Source: Chloroflexota bacterium (GTDB lineage: Bacteria > Chloroflexota > Anaerolineae > Promineifilales > Promineifilaceae). From it: 64,000 nucleotides of DNA. A program made the position numbers and the translations under genes. A model generated the notes under the pieces. The model ran no database searches. It was not told the DNA's origin and saw only the letters and a list, made by a program, of their open reading frames with translations. The number at the start of each line of letters is the position of its first letter. Within the stretch, counting starts at the first letter, position 1. Location of the stretch: NCBI GenBank assembly GCA_017993775.1, contig JAGOMA010000009.1:1-64000 (forward strand). Direction: 5' to 3'. Positions 17,355-25,794 of this stretch are shown piece by piece.

Positions 17355-17472
17355 GAAACCCGTTGAGATAGATACGAGCGCTTACTTAGCTCTGCGGCGC
17401 TTCCAACCCTGTCAAGTTCATCACTATTCTGTTGCCCGCACCAGCCTCAAATCCCCCTATTTCTACCTATTT

Positions 17473-17550
17473 TTAAAGTTCTGCGACGGCTGGAACGATC
17501 TCTTTGGCAAAAGTTTGCAGCGGTGTGACTTTGTACACATCCGGCATGTT
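17473..17550 (-). pseudogene. Possible 3' remnant of a flavin-dependent monooxygenase-like gene
   Basis: The minus strand reads MPDVYKVTPLQTFAKEIVP and AVAEL then a stop. The segment TFAKEIVPA resembles the C-terminal helix of luciferase-like (LLM) oxidoreductases. Only about 25 codons remain and no start-side homology was found, so this is a weak call. The rest of 17355-17638 shows nothing else that I can support. Confidence 0.25.
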
Positions 17551-17638
17551 GAAAAACCGCGTGGGTGAAACCCATTAACAAGAGACAAACTGAGTACACT
17601 TGTTTTGGAGGTAACCAGGTTTCTTTAGCGCCCTGAAA

Positions 17639-17795
17639 ATGGCGCTGATTTATCAATCGGTTTATCTCAACCAAAAGGAGGCATTGACTGATAGTTTCTT
17701 TTACATCGCAGGCTTCAATCATCGTCAACGACGACACTCCGCGTTAGGGCATGTCCGCCCGCAAGCCTATGAACCAGCTATCAACAACAGGCATT
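17639..17795 (+). pseudogene. IS3-family transposase (orfB) C-terminal remnant
   Basis: About 52 codons read DSFFYIAGFNHRQRRHSALG followed by HVRPQAYE, the hallmark C-terminal motif of IS3/IS150-type transposases (F-Y-N-x-x-R-x-H-S-x-L-G-x-x-x-P-x-x-Y/F-E). The DDE catalytic domain, orfA and terminal inverted repeats are absent. The stretch 17796-18097 that follows has no gene or element that I can support. Confidence 0.75.
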
Positions 17796-18097
17796 GGCGG
17801 TATAACCATTATCTGTGTCCACTAAAACAACGGGGGAACCCCAAACGATTGATACGTTGAAACGCTGGTTACGCTGCCAAATCGCCCAATCCCAAATTTT
17901 CTAACGCTTATCACGCAAGCTCCAAAAAGGTTTATACTATGGCATAGAGAGCCTGAGTAGATTAACGGCCGTTTACCTATCGTCCTGAATATAACTATTG
18001 TGCTTGATTTCCCGTAGATTAGCGTAACTGTTCAGACCCTTAGGGATTGGAAACGAGTCAGTTCAACCCGATGAGTTTTCAAACCCCTGGCATCCTG

Positions 18098-18121
18098 GAG
18101 GCAAACCGCCTCTAAGCGGTT
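18098..18121 (+). promoter_or_regulatory. Two mutually exclusive hairpins in the subtilase leader
   Basis: GAGGC (18098-18102) can pair with GCCTC (18108-18112). Alternatively AACCGC (18104-18109) can pair with GCGGTT (18116-18121). The two stems share bases and cannot form together. They end 25 nt before the ATG of the subtilase gene. This may be chance or a small attenuator-like switch. Confidence 0.35.
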
Positions 18122-18146
18122 ACAAATCATAACCATAGGAGTCGTA

Positions 18147-20201
18147 ATGAATCGCAAAACCTTATTCATCGGCTTGTTATTTGTGTTCTTCATCCTGGCG
18201 ATGGCCGGCTTGGGCGCACCATCCCACCCCTTAGCGGCGGTCAACGACGAGCCGGTCTTTACCGCCCAGACCCCTACCATCCCGACCGATCAAATCATGA
18301 TCAAGTTTATGGATACTGCCATCGAATCAGTCTTGCTTGCTGGTAAAACCAGCGGCCGGCTGCCCCTCCTGAGTGAAGCGGCCGGTCAGGACGTTACATA
18401 CGTGCGGCCCTTGTTTGATGAAATCCATGTGCTCAAACTAGAAAAGCCGCTGTCGCCCAAAGAAGTAACCGAGATAGCGGCAAGGTTAACGGCCGTGTCT
18501 GGCGTCGTTTATGCCGAGCCGGATTTAATCAAAGGAATTGATGAAAGCCCGCAAAAGAATCCATTTGCACCAAATTTGGTCCCCAACGATACCCTTTGGG
18601 GCAGCCAATGGCATTATAAATACGTGGCGGGAAGCTCGGAAGGGCTGAACCTGGTACCGGCCTGGGACATTTACACCGGTTCGCCCAGCACAGTGGTCGC
18701 GGTGATCGATACAGGCATCCTGCCGCACACCGATCTGGCGGGCAAGACGGTCCCCGGCTATGATTTTATTGCCGATGTGGCCACGGCCAATGACGGCGAC
18801 GGCCGTGACGCCAATCCCGCCGATCCCGGTGATTGGGTGGCCGCCAACGAATGTTATCCTGGCAATACTTCAGAGGACAGCAGTTGGCACGGGACCCACG
18901 TTGCTGGCACAATTGGCGCAGCCACGAACAACAATTTGGGCGTGGCAGGCGTGAATTGGCAGGCGAAAATTTTGCCCGTTCGTGTCCTGGGTAAATGTGG
19001 TGGGTATACCTCCGACATTGTGGATGGAATGCGTTGGGCGGCCGGTCTGGCCGTGACCGGCGTGCCGGCCAATGCGAACCCGGCCAAGGTATTGAACCTG
19101 AGCCTGGGCGGTTCTGGCGCTTGCTCCACCACAGAGCAAACCGCCATCAATGCGGTTGTTTCCGCGGGCAGCACCTTTGTGATTGCGGCCGGCAACAATA
19201 ACGCCGACGCATCGGGTTACAGCCCAGGTAACTGCAACAACATCATCACCGTTGCGGCAAATGATCGCACCGGCGATCGCGCTTATTACAGCAATTATGG
19301 CAGCATCATTGAAGTCGCCGGCCCCGGTGGAGCGCAAGGCTTTGCAAACGACCCCAATGGCGTGCTGTCCACATTGGATTCAGGCACGACTACCCCGAAC
19401 AACAGCAATACCTACGAATATTATCAAGGCACCAGCATGGCCACGCCGCACGTCGCCGGGGTGGCGTCGTTGATTGTGGGGATGAGACCAAGCCACACCC
19501 AGGCACAGGTCTTATCCTTATTGCAAAGCACGGCCCGCAGTTTCCCATCGGGCAGCACCTGCAATACCAGCATCTGCGGCGCAGGCATTGTGGATGCCTA
19601 CCAGGCGCTCTCCATGTTAAACCTGAACCTGGATACCTTTGTTTACCTGCCGGTAGCCATTAAAGAAGACCCGCCGCCGCCACCGACAGACCCTGTGGTC
19701 AACCCTGGTTTTGAGAGCGGGCCTACCGGTTGGACGTGGTTCTCTACAGGTGGATGGGACGTCATCGTTACTTCTTTTGCAGGCAGCGTTACCCCGCATG
19801 GCGGGTCTTGGGCAGCCTGGCTGGGCGGCGCTTATGATGACATTTCTTACGTCCAGCAGCAGGTAACTATTCCAGCCAGTATGCCATACCTGGCCTACTG
19901 GCACTGGATTGCTTCCGAGGATAGTTGTGGTTGGGATTTTGGCGATGTCCTGGTTAACGGAACCGTTGTGGATATGTATGATTTATGCGACGCCGCCAGC
20001 ACAGGCGGATGGGTGCATCACGTGGTCAACTTATCGGCTTATGCCGGGCAGACGGTAACATTCCAGATACGCGTCGAAACGGACAGTTCGTTAAACAGCA
20101 ATCTGTTTGTAGATGATGTTTCGTTCCAATCGACGCCAACCAGTTTGCTGGAAGCTGTTCCTGCGAAGATTCTGGATGGGGCAACGGCCGTTCACCGTTA
20201 A
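18147..20201 (+). CDS. Secreted subtilisin-like serine peptidase (S8) with C-terminal beta-sandwich
   Basis: A protein of 684 residues. Signal peptide 1-31; inhibitor-like propeptide (about 45-130: DQIMIKFMD to VVYAEPDLI). The S8 domain of about 145-500 has Asp188 in AVIDTGI, His248 in WHGTHVAG, the oxyanion Asn350 in AAGNNN and Ser430 in GTSMATPHVAG. A VYLPVAIKE linker with a proline run leads to a C-terminal domain (about 545-672; NPGFESG to NLFVDDVSF) resembling the jelly-roll domains of secreted Chloroflexota proteins. It should be exported and activated by removal of the propeptide, then degrade extracellular protein. AGGAG lies about 7 nt before the ATG. Confidence 0.93.
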   Translation: MNRKTLFIGLLFVFFILAMAGLGAPSHPLAAVNDEPVFTAQTPTIPTDQIMIKFMDTAIESVLLAGKTSGRLPLLSEAAGQDVTYVRPLFDEIHVLKLEKPLSPKEVTEIAARLTAVSGVVYAEPDLIKGIDESPQKNPFAPNLVPNDTLWGSQWHYKYVAGSSEGLNLVPAWDIYTGSPSTVVAVIDTGILPHTDLAGKTVPGYDFIADVATANDGDGRDANPADPGDWVAANECYPGNTSEDSSWHGTHVAGTIGAATNNNLGVAGVNWQAKILPVRVLGKCGGYTSDIVDGMRWAAGLAVTGVPANANPAKVLNLSLGGSGACSTTEQTAINAVVSAGSTFVIAAGNNNADASGYSPGNCNNIITVAANDRTGDRAYYSNYGSIIEVAGPGGAQGFANDPNGVLSTLDSGTTTPNNSNTYEYYQGTSMATPHVAGVASLIVGMRPSHTQAQVLSLLQSTARSFPSGSTCNTSICGAGIVDAYQALSMLNLNLDTFVYLPVAIKEDPPPPPTDPVVNPGFESGPTGWTWFSTGGWDVIVTSFAGSVTPHGGSWAAWLGGAYDDISYVQQQVTIPASMPYLAYWHWIASEDSCGWDFGDVLVNGTVVDMYDLCDAASTGGWVHHVVNLSAYAGQTVTFQIRVETDSSLNSNLFVDDVSFQSTPTSLLEAVPAKILDGATAVHR

Positions 20202-20233
20202 CGTCAAACTTTTCAGGCTCTCTCTGGTTACAG

Positions 20234-20267
20234 CGGGCAGGACGAAAACTCATCCTGCCCGTTTTTT
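20234..20267 (+). terminator. Rho-independent terminator after the subtilase gene
   Basis: CGGGCAGGA (20234-20242) and TCCTGCCCG (20253-20261) form a perfect 9-bp stem followed by six T. It ends four nt before the stop of the convergent lipoprotein gene, which must therefore be transcribed through it from the other side. Confidence 0.9.
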
Positions 20268-20270
20268 ATG

Positions 20271-20918
20271 TTATGTGGGCAAAGTCAGGATGAATTGGTT
20301 GATCAGATCAATGGCCTGGAACAGTTCAGGCGGTCCATCGGCACCATCCATCGTGGTGGTTTGATAGACCTGATCGCCTTCTTTGATGATGAGCGTGTAC
20401 GTGAATCGGTCGCAGCAGGTATCCTGGGGCATATAACTGGCGGCAAAATCGGTGAATCCCAGGGCCAGAATGTCTTTAACTAGCGTGGCGATTTGTTGCG
20501 AATCGACTTGCCAGGAACGGCCGTCACTGACCGTGACACGGCCGTCGCCAAAAAAATGCCAGGTCTGGTCGTTGGAGCCGATGCCCATCATGCCCCCGGT
20601 CCGTTCAAACACCAGCAGGGCGTCGCCGATCTTCACCTCGTTGTGGCTGCTGCTGGAGTCGTCCTGGCTGGTGGTGGTATTGCCCAAGACGCTTTCCGTA
20701 ACGCCCGTGGGCGCAGGAACCGCCGTGGGCGCAGGAACCGCCGTGGGCGCAGGAACCGCCGTGGGCGTGACAGGCGACAGGGCGGGTACGGCCGTTTGTT
20801 TTGGCTGGGAAGCGCTGTTTTCTTCGACCGATGGAGGAGCGGAAACGGCCGTGCAGGCCACCAGAGCCACGAGGATGAACCCTATAAACCATAATTGCCA
20901 GCGGGCGAGATTGTTCAT
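20271..20918 (-). CDS. Lipoprotein with TAVPAP linker
   Basis: A protein of 215 residues with a lipobox VALVAC (lipid-bearing Cys22). Residues 35-75 are a low-complexity linker with three TAVPAP units encoded by an 18-bp repeat. The C-terminal domain of about 125 residues contains WHFFGDGRVTVSDGRSW and PQDTCCDRFTYTLII, a predicted beta-rich domain of unknown family. It should sit on the outer face of the membrane. No Shine-Dalgarno is evident beyond a weak AGAGG. The gene is convergent with the subtilase. Confidence 0.7.
   Translation of the reverse strand: MNNLARWQLWFIGFILVALVACTAVSAPPSVEENSASQPKQTAVPALSPVTPTAVPAPTAVPAPTAVPAPTGVTESVLGNTTTSQDDSSSSHNEVKIGDALLVFERTGGMMGIGSNDQTWHFFGDGRVTVSDGRSWQVDSQQIATLVKDILALGFTDFAASYMPQDTCCDRFTYTLIIKEGDQVYQTTTMDGADGPPELFQAIDLINQFILTLPT
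20704..20757. repeat. Three tandem 18-bp units inside the lipoprotein gene
   Basis: Units with the core CCGTGGGCGCAGGAACC follow each other head to tail and a fourth, partial one begins at 20758. They code for TAVPAP on the minus strand. Units two and three are identical, so copy number is probably variable between strains. Confidence 0.85.
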
Positions 20919-21091
20919 ATTTAGCCTCTTTTTCTTACCGATAACAGTGCATAATCAGCCAGTGTGCTGCAGCTATTTGCACTGTGCATACATTCGTTAT
21001 TGTAATGTAAACAGTCATGAATTAGTTAACAATCGCCAGCAAACGCTTCGTTGGGGCGCTGCGCACACCTTCGTGCCAACTGCTTGCTAAT

Positions 21092-21424
21092 TCATGATTC
21101 CGGCGTCGGCCGGTTCAAGTATTCGGCCGCCTGCTCACCACTGAGGCGAGTCAAAAACTCCTCATCCTCGCTGCCGTTGACCAAATATTCGTAGTCACTC
21201 CGGTAAAGGTAATAGGCGCTGCATTCGGGACACTGTTCAAGCTGTAACTTCCGGCTGCCGTATGGCTGGAAATCTCGCACAAGGATCAGAGAACCGGCGG
21301 CCGCCGGTAAATAGGTGTTGTCTTGTTCCCAACCATATTTTTGGGAAGCATATTCCTCGTTCGACAAGCCAGAACAAATGCGGCATTGTTTGTTGGGGGA
21401 GTCGTTTTTCGGGTTATCTGACAT
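21092..21424 (-). CDS. Small zinc-ribbon-like protein
   Basis: A protein of 110 residues with two CxxC knuckles, CRIC near residue 14 and CPEC near residue 65, likely to bind one zinc ion. Between them lies an aromatic-rich region (EEYASQKYGWEQDNTY) and behind them a YYLYRSDYEYL segment. The start at 21424 has GAGG 8 nt upstream; the longer in-frame extension is not supported. I do not recognise the family. The stretch 20919-21091 upstream of its stop contains nothing I can support. Confidence 0.6.
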   Translation of the reverse strand: MSDNPKNDSPNKQCRICSGLSNEEYASQKYGWEQDNTYLPAAAGSLILVRDFQPYGSRKLQLEQCPECSAYYLYRSDYEYLVNGSEDEEFLTRLSGEQAAEYLNRPTPES

Positions 21425-21611
21425 CGCGTTTCCTCTTTTTGGGTAGGGAGTGCCCATTTCCCAGACACCCAAGTCTACCACCCTGGTTTTGATCAGGCTG
21501 CACGGCAATTCCATGCCATCTCCATAAAATCTCCATCATGATCGAATATGCTTCTTCATGTCAACAACTTATAGATTAACCGCAGCGGCGGTTTAAGAAT
21601 GGAGCATAAGA

Positions 21612-22160
21612 ATGAAATACGCAAAATTAATTGTCATTGGGATAGTTGTAACGGCCGTTCTCGTTTTTGGCGCTTTTGCCGTCTTCGCGCAAGAAGGCAA
21701 TCAACCCACGATTCCCCCCATCGCGCCCGGGTTTGGACCGGGCATGATGGGCGGTCAGCAAGGCGGCATGGGGCGCGGCGCCCACGGCGGCATGATGGGC
21801 GGCTTTTCTTTGTTGGATGTCGTGGCCCAAACCCTGAATGTAACGGTGGATGAGATTTGGGACGAACTTTCTACCGGCATTTCCATTGCTGATCTGGCCG
21901 CCAAGTATGAGGTAGAAGCGCAGGTTATCATCGACGCGGCGCTGGTCCAACATCAGACTGCGCTGGATACGGCCGTTGCCGCCGGCACACTCTCGCAAGA
22001 ACAGGCCGATGGGATGCAAGCCAACATGGCCGCCATGATAACCTCCCGCGTTAACGAACCGTGGGGAAACATGCACGGCAATGGCGGCGGGCACGGCTTC
22101 GGTAATGGGTCGGGCGGCTGCCACGGCGGCCAAACCGCTTCCCAGGGAACCGGCGCCTGA
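21612..22160 (+). CDS. Secreted Met/Gly/His-rich protein, putative metal binder
   Basis: A protein of 182 residues with a signal peptide (1-26, ending AVFAQ). Residues 40-68 are Gly/Met/His-rich (PGMMGG, GGMGRG, HGGMMGG). The middle (68-145) is helical, with LNVTVDEIWDEL and ISIADLAAKY. The tail is again rich in Gly and His (NMHGNGGGHGFGNG) with one Cys. Such Met- and His-rich segments often bind Cu(I) or other soft metals; that is inference. GGAG lies 7 nt before the ATG. A terminator follows, then a response regulator and a kinase whose sensor loop has the same kind of composition. Confidence 0.65.
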   Translation: MKYAKLIVIGIVVTAVLVFGAFAVFAQEGNQPTIPPIAPGFGPGMMGGQQGGMGRGAHGGMMGGFSLLDVVAQTLNVTVDEIWDELSTGISIADLAAKYEVEAQVIIDAALVQHQTALDTAVAAGTLSQEQADGMQANMAAMITSRVNEPWGNMHGNGGGHGFGNGSGGCHGGQTASQGTGA

Positions 22161-22181
22161 TCTGTCATCAAGGCACCACAG

Positions 22182-22219
22182 GCGGAGATCGTCTAAACCA
22201 AGGCGATCTCCGCTTTTTT
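22182..22219 (+). terminator. Rho-independent terminator after the Met-rich protein gene
   Basis: GCGGAGATCG (22182-22191) pairs with CGATCTCCGC (22204-22213) over 10 bp, followed by TTTTTT. It separates the Met-rich protein gene from the regulator gene 42 nt downstream. Confidence 0.92.
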
Positions 22220-22248
22220 GCGCCCATGGTTCCCCTTGAGAACTGAGG

Positions 22249-22254
22249 CATAAT
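22249..22254 (+). promoter_or_regulatory. -10 box of a leaderless transcript (OmpR-type regulator gene)
   Basis: CATAAT followed by six nt and the ATG at 22261. A GAGG lies 12 nt upstream of the ATG, rather far for a ribosome-binding site. Confidence 0.5.
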
Positions 22255-22260
22255 AGACGC

Positions 22261-22971
22261 ATGAATACTATCCTCCTCGTAGACGACGAACCGGAAATTA
22301 TCCGAATTACCCGTGGTTATCTGGAACAAGCCGGCTACCGCGTATTGTCAGCCTACGATGGTTCCCGCGCCTTACAACTTTTTCGCCAGGAAAAGCCAGA
22401 CCTGGTGGTCCTAGACTTGAATTTACCCACGCCAGCCGGCAGCCAACCGCTGGACGGCCTGGATGTCGCTCGCGCCATCCGGCAAATGCCCCAACCGTTG
22501 GGCCAAACCCCTATCATTATGCTCACCGCCAGAGTGGAAGAAACCGACCGGATCATTGGCCTGGAACTGGGCGCAGACGATTACGTGCCCAAACCATTTA
22601 GCCCGCGCGAACTTGTGGCGCGGATCCGCGCCGTGCTGCGGCGCATAACCCCTGTAGCAAGCGCATCCACGCAAATTGTTGTGGGACCGATGATGATCGA
22701 TTTGGCGCGGCATGTGGTCGAAATAGACGGCCGTTCCCCCAATCTCACGCCCACCGAATTTACGTTGCTGCAAGCAATGGCCAACGAGCCGGGGCGCGTC
22801 TTTAACCGCAGCCAACTCATCGACTTGCTCGGCATCGACTATGCCGGCCTGGAACGCACCGTCGACAGCCACATCAAAAATTTGCGCGCCAAAATCGAGC
22901 CAGACCCTGGCGAACCGCAGTTGATCCTCACGGTGTTTGGCGTAGGGTATAAATTGAATGAAACGCTCTAA
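22261..22971 (+). CDS. OmpR-family response regulator
   Basis: A protein of 236 residues. Receiver domain 1-125: acidic pair DDE at 8-10, phospho-acceptor Asp in LVVLDLNLP (about residue 53), Thr in MLTAR, Lys in YVPKPFS. A short insertion (PAGSQPLDG) follows the phosphorylation site. The C-terminal winged helix runs from about 140 to the end (LTPTEFTLLQAMANEPGRVFNRSQLI; VDSHIKNLRAKI). It is co-transcribed with the kinase gene, with which it overlaps by 14 nt. Likely targets include the Met-rich protein gene immediately upstream. Confidence 0.93.
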   Translation: MNTILLVDDEPEIIRITRGYLEQAGYRVLSAYDGSRALQLFRQEKPDLVVLDLNLPTPAGSQPLDGLDVARAIRQMPQPLGQTPIIMLTARVEETDRIIGLELGADDYVPKPFSPRELVARIRAVLRRITPVASASTQIVVGPMMIDLARHVVEIDGRSPNLTPTEFTLLQAMANEPGRVFNRSQLIDLLGIDYAGLERTVDSHIKNLRAKIEPDPGEPQLILTVFGVGYKLNETL

Positions 22972-24370
22972 ACACTTTCGCCTGGGTTTGTTTGCCCGGC
23001 TCATGCTGGCCTTCCTGATAGTCATTGTCGCCGGCGGATTGGTCACAATTTGGCTGACCCGGCAAACTACAGCCGCTCAGTTTACCGTCTATACCACCAG
23101 CAGCAGCCGACATCAGGCCGAATTATTGGCGCCGGTTTTGTCTGATTTTTATGCCGAACAAAACACCTGGTCTGGCGTGGATGCGCTGCTCGCGCCCGCT
23201 TCCCGCGATACGATGGGCGGCATGATGCGTCACGGGCAAGGGAATAGCATGTTGGGCATGTGGTCGATGATGGGCAACCGGCTGCTGGTGGTGGATGAGA
23301 ACGGCCGTGTCCTGGCCGACACCGAAAACGAAATGGTGGGGCAGCAGCTGCCCGCCGATTTGCTGCAACAAACTGGCGTACCCATTCTGCACGGCGCACA
23401 AACCATCGGCACAGTGCTGGTAACCGCCAGCCTGCAATCCACCGCACAAAACGAGTTTTTCATCAATCGCGTCAATCAAGCGATTTTGCTGTCTTTATTA
23501 GCGGCCGGGGCGCTGGCATTGTTTTTCGGCGGGCTGATTGTGTGGCAGGTGGTACGGCCGTTACAACAGCTAACAGCCGCCGCCCAAAAAATCGCCGCCG
23601 GTAACCTGACCCAACAAGTCAATGTCGCCCCGGGTGACGAAATTGGCGATCTTGCCCTGGCGTTTAACCAGATGACCCAACGCCTCGCGCGCGCCGAGAC
23701 ACTACGCAACCAAATGACCGCCGACATCGCCCACGAACTGCGCACCCCGCTAACCGTCATTCAAGGCAATATCGAAGCGCTGCAAGACGGCGTTTTTCCG
23801 CTGACGGTTGATGCGCTGGACCCTATCCTGGATAAAACGCTCCTGCTGCGGCGGCTGGTGGAAGATTTGCGCCAGCTTACCCTGGCCGAAACAGGCCAGC
23901 TTTCTCTGGATATGCAACCAACCGATCTCCATGCCCTGGCAGCCCAATCTGCCGAGGCGTTTCAGTCCACAGCCGCTGAACGAGCCATTTCTCTGGTCAT
24001 CAACAGCCCGGATGAGCTGCCCGTGGTAAACGCCGACCGCCAGCGGATGCAGCAGGTATTCATGAATTTGCTGGCAAACGCCCTGCGCTACACGCCAGAT
24101 GGCGGAGCGGTGACGATTCGGCTGGCGCTTGAAGCCGGTCGGGTTCGGGTCGCGGTGGAAGATACCGGCCCCGGCATTCCCCCAGAAGATAGAACCAACG
24201 TGTTCGAGCGTTTTTATCGTGCTGACCAGGGGCGGGCGCGCGCAGCGGATGGCAGCGGCAGCGGCCTTGGCCTGGCTGTGGTCCGGTCTATTGTGGAAGC
24301 GCATGGTGGGCAAATCGGCGTAGAAAGCGCCCCGGATCAGGGGGCGGCTTTCTGGTTTACGCTGCCCTGA
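22958..24370 (+). CDS. Sensor histidine kinase with Met-rich extracytoplasmic loop
   Basis: A protein of 470 residues. TM1 (about 11-34), an outer loop of 35-172, TM2 (174-197), HAMP (198-250), HisKA with the phospho-acceptor His259 in DIAHELRTPL, and a HATPase domain with N (NLLANALRY), G1 (DTGPGI) and G2 (GSGLGLAVV) boxes. In the outer loop residues 86-106 contain seven methionines and one His (MGGMMRHGQG, then MLGMWSMMG), a composition suited to bind copper or a similar metal. Together with the upstream regulator it forms a typical two-component system, probably metal-responsive; the ligand is inferred. Confidence 0.92.
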   Translation: MKRSKHFRLGLFARLMLAFLIVIVAGGLVTIWLTRQTTAAQFTVYTTSSSRHQAELLAPVLSDFYAEQNTWSGVDALLAPASRDTMGGMMRHGQGNSMLGMWSMMGNRLLVVDENGRVLADTENEMVGQQLPADLLQQTGVPILHGAQTIGTVLVTASLQSTAQNEFFINRVNQAILLSLLAAGALALFFGGLIVWQVVRPLQQLTAAAQKIAAGNLTQQVNVAPGDEIGDLALAFNQMTQRLARAETLRNQMTADIAHELRTPLTVIQGNIEALQDGVFPLTVDALDPILDKTLLLRRLVEDLRQLTLAETGQLSLDMQPTDLHALAAQSAEAFQSTAAERAISLVINSPDELPVVNADRQRMQQVFMNLLANALRYTPDGGAVTIRLALEAGRVRVAVEDTGPGIPPEDRTNVFERFYRADQGRARAADGSGSGLGLAVVRSIVEAHGGQIGVESAPDQGAAFWFTLP

Positions 24371-24452
24371 AAGCAGTCATAAATTTCTCGCCTCAAGCCA
24401 CGTGCAATGGGACCGGCTGCCAGAAAGAATATACAGATACAGTTTGGTTTTG

Positions 24453-24470
24453 GACCACGACGGCGTGGTC
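24453..24470. terminator. Short hairpin between convergent genes
   Basis: GACCACG, loop ACGG, CGTGGTC: a perfect 7-bp stem 83 nt after the kinase gene and 8 nt from the stop of the convergent gene. It has no T-tract, so termination is only possible. Confidence 0.4.
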
Positions 24471-24477
24471 TGCCCGC

Positions 24478-25722
24478 TTAACCCACCCAATAACCGTTGG
24501 CAAATAAGGCGCTGAACAGGGCCAGCCCCAAAAGAAAGAGTATGTTGATGGTTTTATCTAGCCACGGCCGTTTCCCCCACTGCGCCAGCAAAACAAACGC
24601 CGGAAACAACACCCACACATACCGCCGCTGGCTCATGAGCAAACCAGAACTGAAGGGAATCAACACGCCCAACAGCACAAACGCCGCTTCACTCCATCGC
24701 TTTTTAGCCAATAAGACCAGCCCCAAAACGAAAAACACAAGCACAAAGGTGAAATCGAGCCAGTTGTCGATGTGCAGGCGGCCGGCCCACAACGCCGCCC
24801 ACCAGCCTTCGGCGGGGCGCTGCAGCAAGTTGGCAATTGTGATCAGCGGGGATTGGGGCACCCGCTGCCAGGCGGACGCGCCATGCACAAAGGCCAATGG
24901 GTCGCCAAAGGTGCGCCAGAGGTAGACCATGTACATGCCGGTCCCCAGGGGGATGATAGCTAACCCCAACAAGGCTAACAAGGACGGCCGTTCCCCTTCT
25001 GGCTTGTTTTGCCAGGATAGACGTCGCTGCATCCACCATTCCACCACCAGCATCGGGGCAATGATCAGCCCCACAAAACGAGTGAGTGTCGCCAACATGC
25101 CCAGCAGCGCCGCAATTTCCCAATATCCCCGACGGGCGGCGTAAAAAGCGCCCACGGCCGTCAACAAAAACAGTGATTCGGAATAAATGGCCGAACCAAA
25201 AAAAGCGGTGGGGAAAATAAGCCAGTACCAGATGGCTCGCTCGGCTACGGCCGTGCCCCACTGTTCCTCCGCCAGACGGTAAAAGAGTACGGCCGTCAGG
25301 GCTAACGCCGCGTTGCTGATGAACAGACCGGCGGTTACCGCGTCGCTGCCGAACGCCGTCAAGGCCCGCATCAGCAAGGGCAGCAGCGGGAAAAAAGCCA
25401 CGGATGGCAGCGGCACGCCCTCGTAACGGTAGCCTTCCTCGGCAATACTCACGTAAAAACCGGTATCCCACCGGCTGCCAAACGCATCCAAAAGAATGTT
25501 GTCCGGCGGCCGCAAATGGTAGATCGGCGGCGTGATCGAATCTGGAATAAGCGGGATGGCCAGATACACAATCAGCGCAATGCCCAGACGGGTCAGCACA
25601 AAGAGCAGCAGCGGCAGCCACAGCCAGCGCGGCAGCGCCAGCCTGCGCGCCCAGGCTGCTGCCCAGGCTGCTGCCCATTTCCGCTCGGTGGTGGTGGAGT
25701 GTTCAATCTGCAAATCTGCCAT
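24478..25722 (-). CDS. PIG-V-like membrane mannosyltransferase
   Basis: A protein of 414 residues with about nine to ten membrane helices. The first outer loop carries FGSRWDTGFYVSIAEEGY, equivalent to the catalytic WD-H/G-Y region of the PIG-V family, and SAIYSESLFLL is the second conserved motif. It should transfer mannose from a lipid-linked donor on the outer face of the membrane. The N-terminus has a run AAAWAAAWA encoded by a duplicated 12-bp unit. The next genes on this strand encode a secreted protein and a DUF2723 glycosyltransferase, so a role in surface glycan or protein glycosylation is plausible. Confidence 0.8.
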   Translation of the reverse strand: MADLQIEHSTTTERKWAAAWAAAWARRLALPRWLWLPLLLFVLTRLGIALIVYLAIPLIPDSITPPIYHLRPPDNILLDAFGSRWDTGFYVSIAEEGYRYEGVPLPSVAFFPLLPLLMRALTAFGSDAVTAGLFISNAALALTAVLFYRLAEEQWGTAVAERAIWYWLIFPTAFFGSAIYSESLFLLTAVGAFYAARRGYWEIAALLGMLATLTRFVGLIIAPMLVVEWWMQRRLSWQNKPEGERPSLLALLGLAIIPLGTGMYMVYLWRTFGDPLAFVHGASAWQRVPQSPLITIANLLQRPAEGWWAALWAGRLHIDNWLDFTFVLVFFVLGLVLLAKKRWSEAAFVLLGVLIPFSSGLLMSQRRYVWVLFPAFVLLAQWGKRPWLDKTINILFLLGLALFSALFANGYWVG

Positions 25723-25794
25723 TTTGAAGTGGCCTCTGGCGGGATAGACGGCCGTTGGCCAACGGCCGTCTATCTCTGCTGCATTGTCAAACCA

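Noticed and set aside
18040-18056. GGGATTGGAAAC, similar to the 3' end of some CRISPR repeats
   Set aside because: It occurs once; no repeat-spacer pattern is near it.
20702-20770. Tandem repeat taken for a CRISPR-like array
   Set aside because: Units are contiguous, without spacers, and code for TAVPAP in a lipoprotein.
24704-25678. 324-codon frame on the minus strand within the PIG-V-like gene
   Set aside because: A frame-shifted shadow of the real membrane protein gene.
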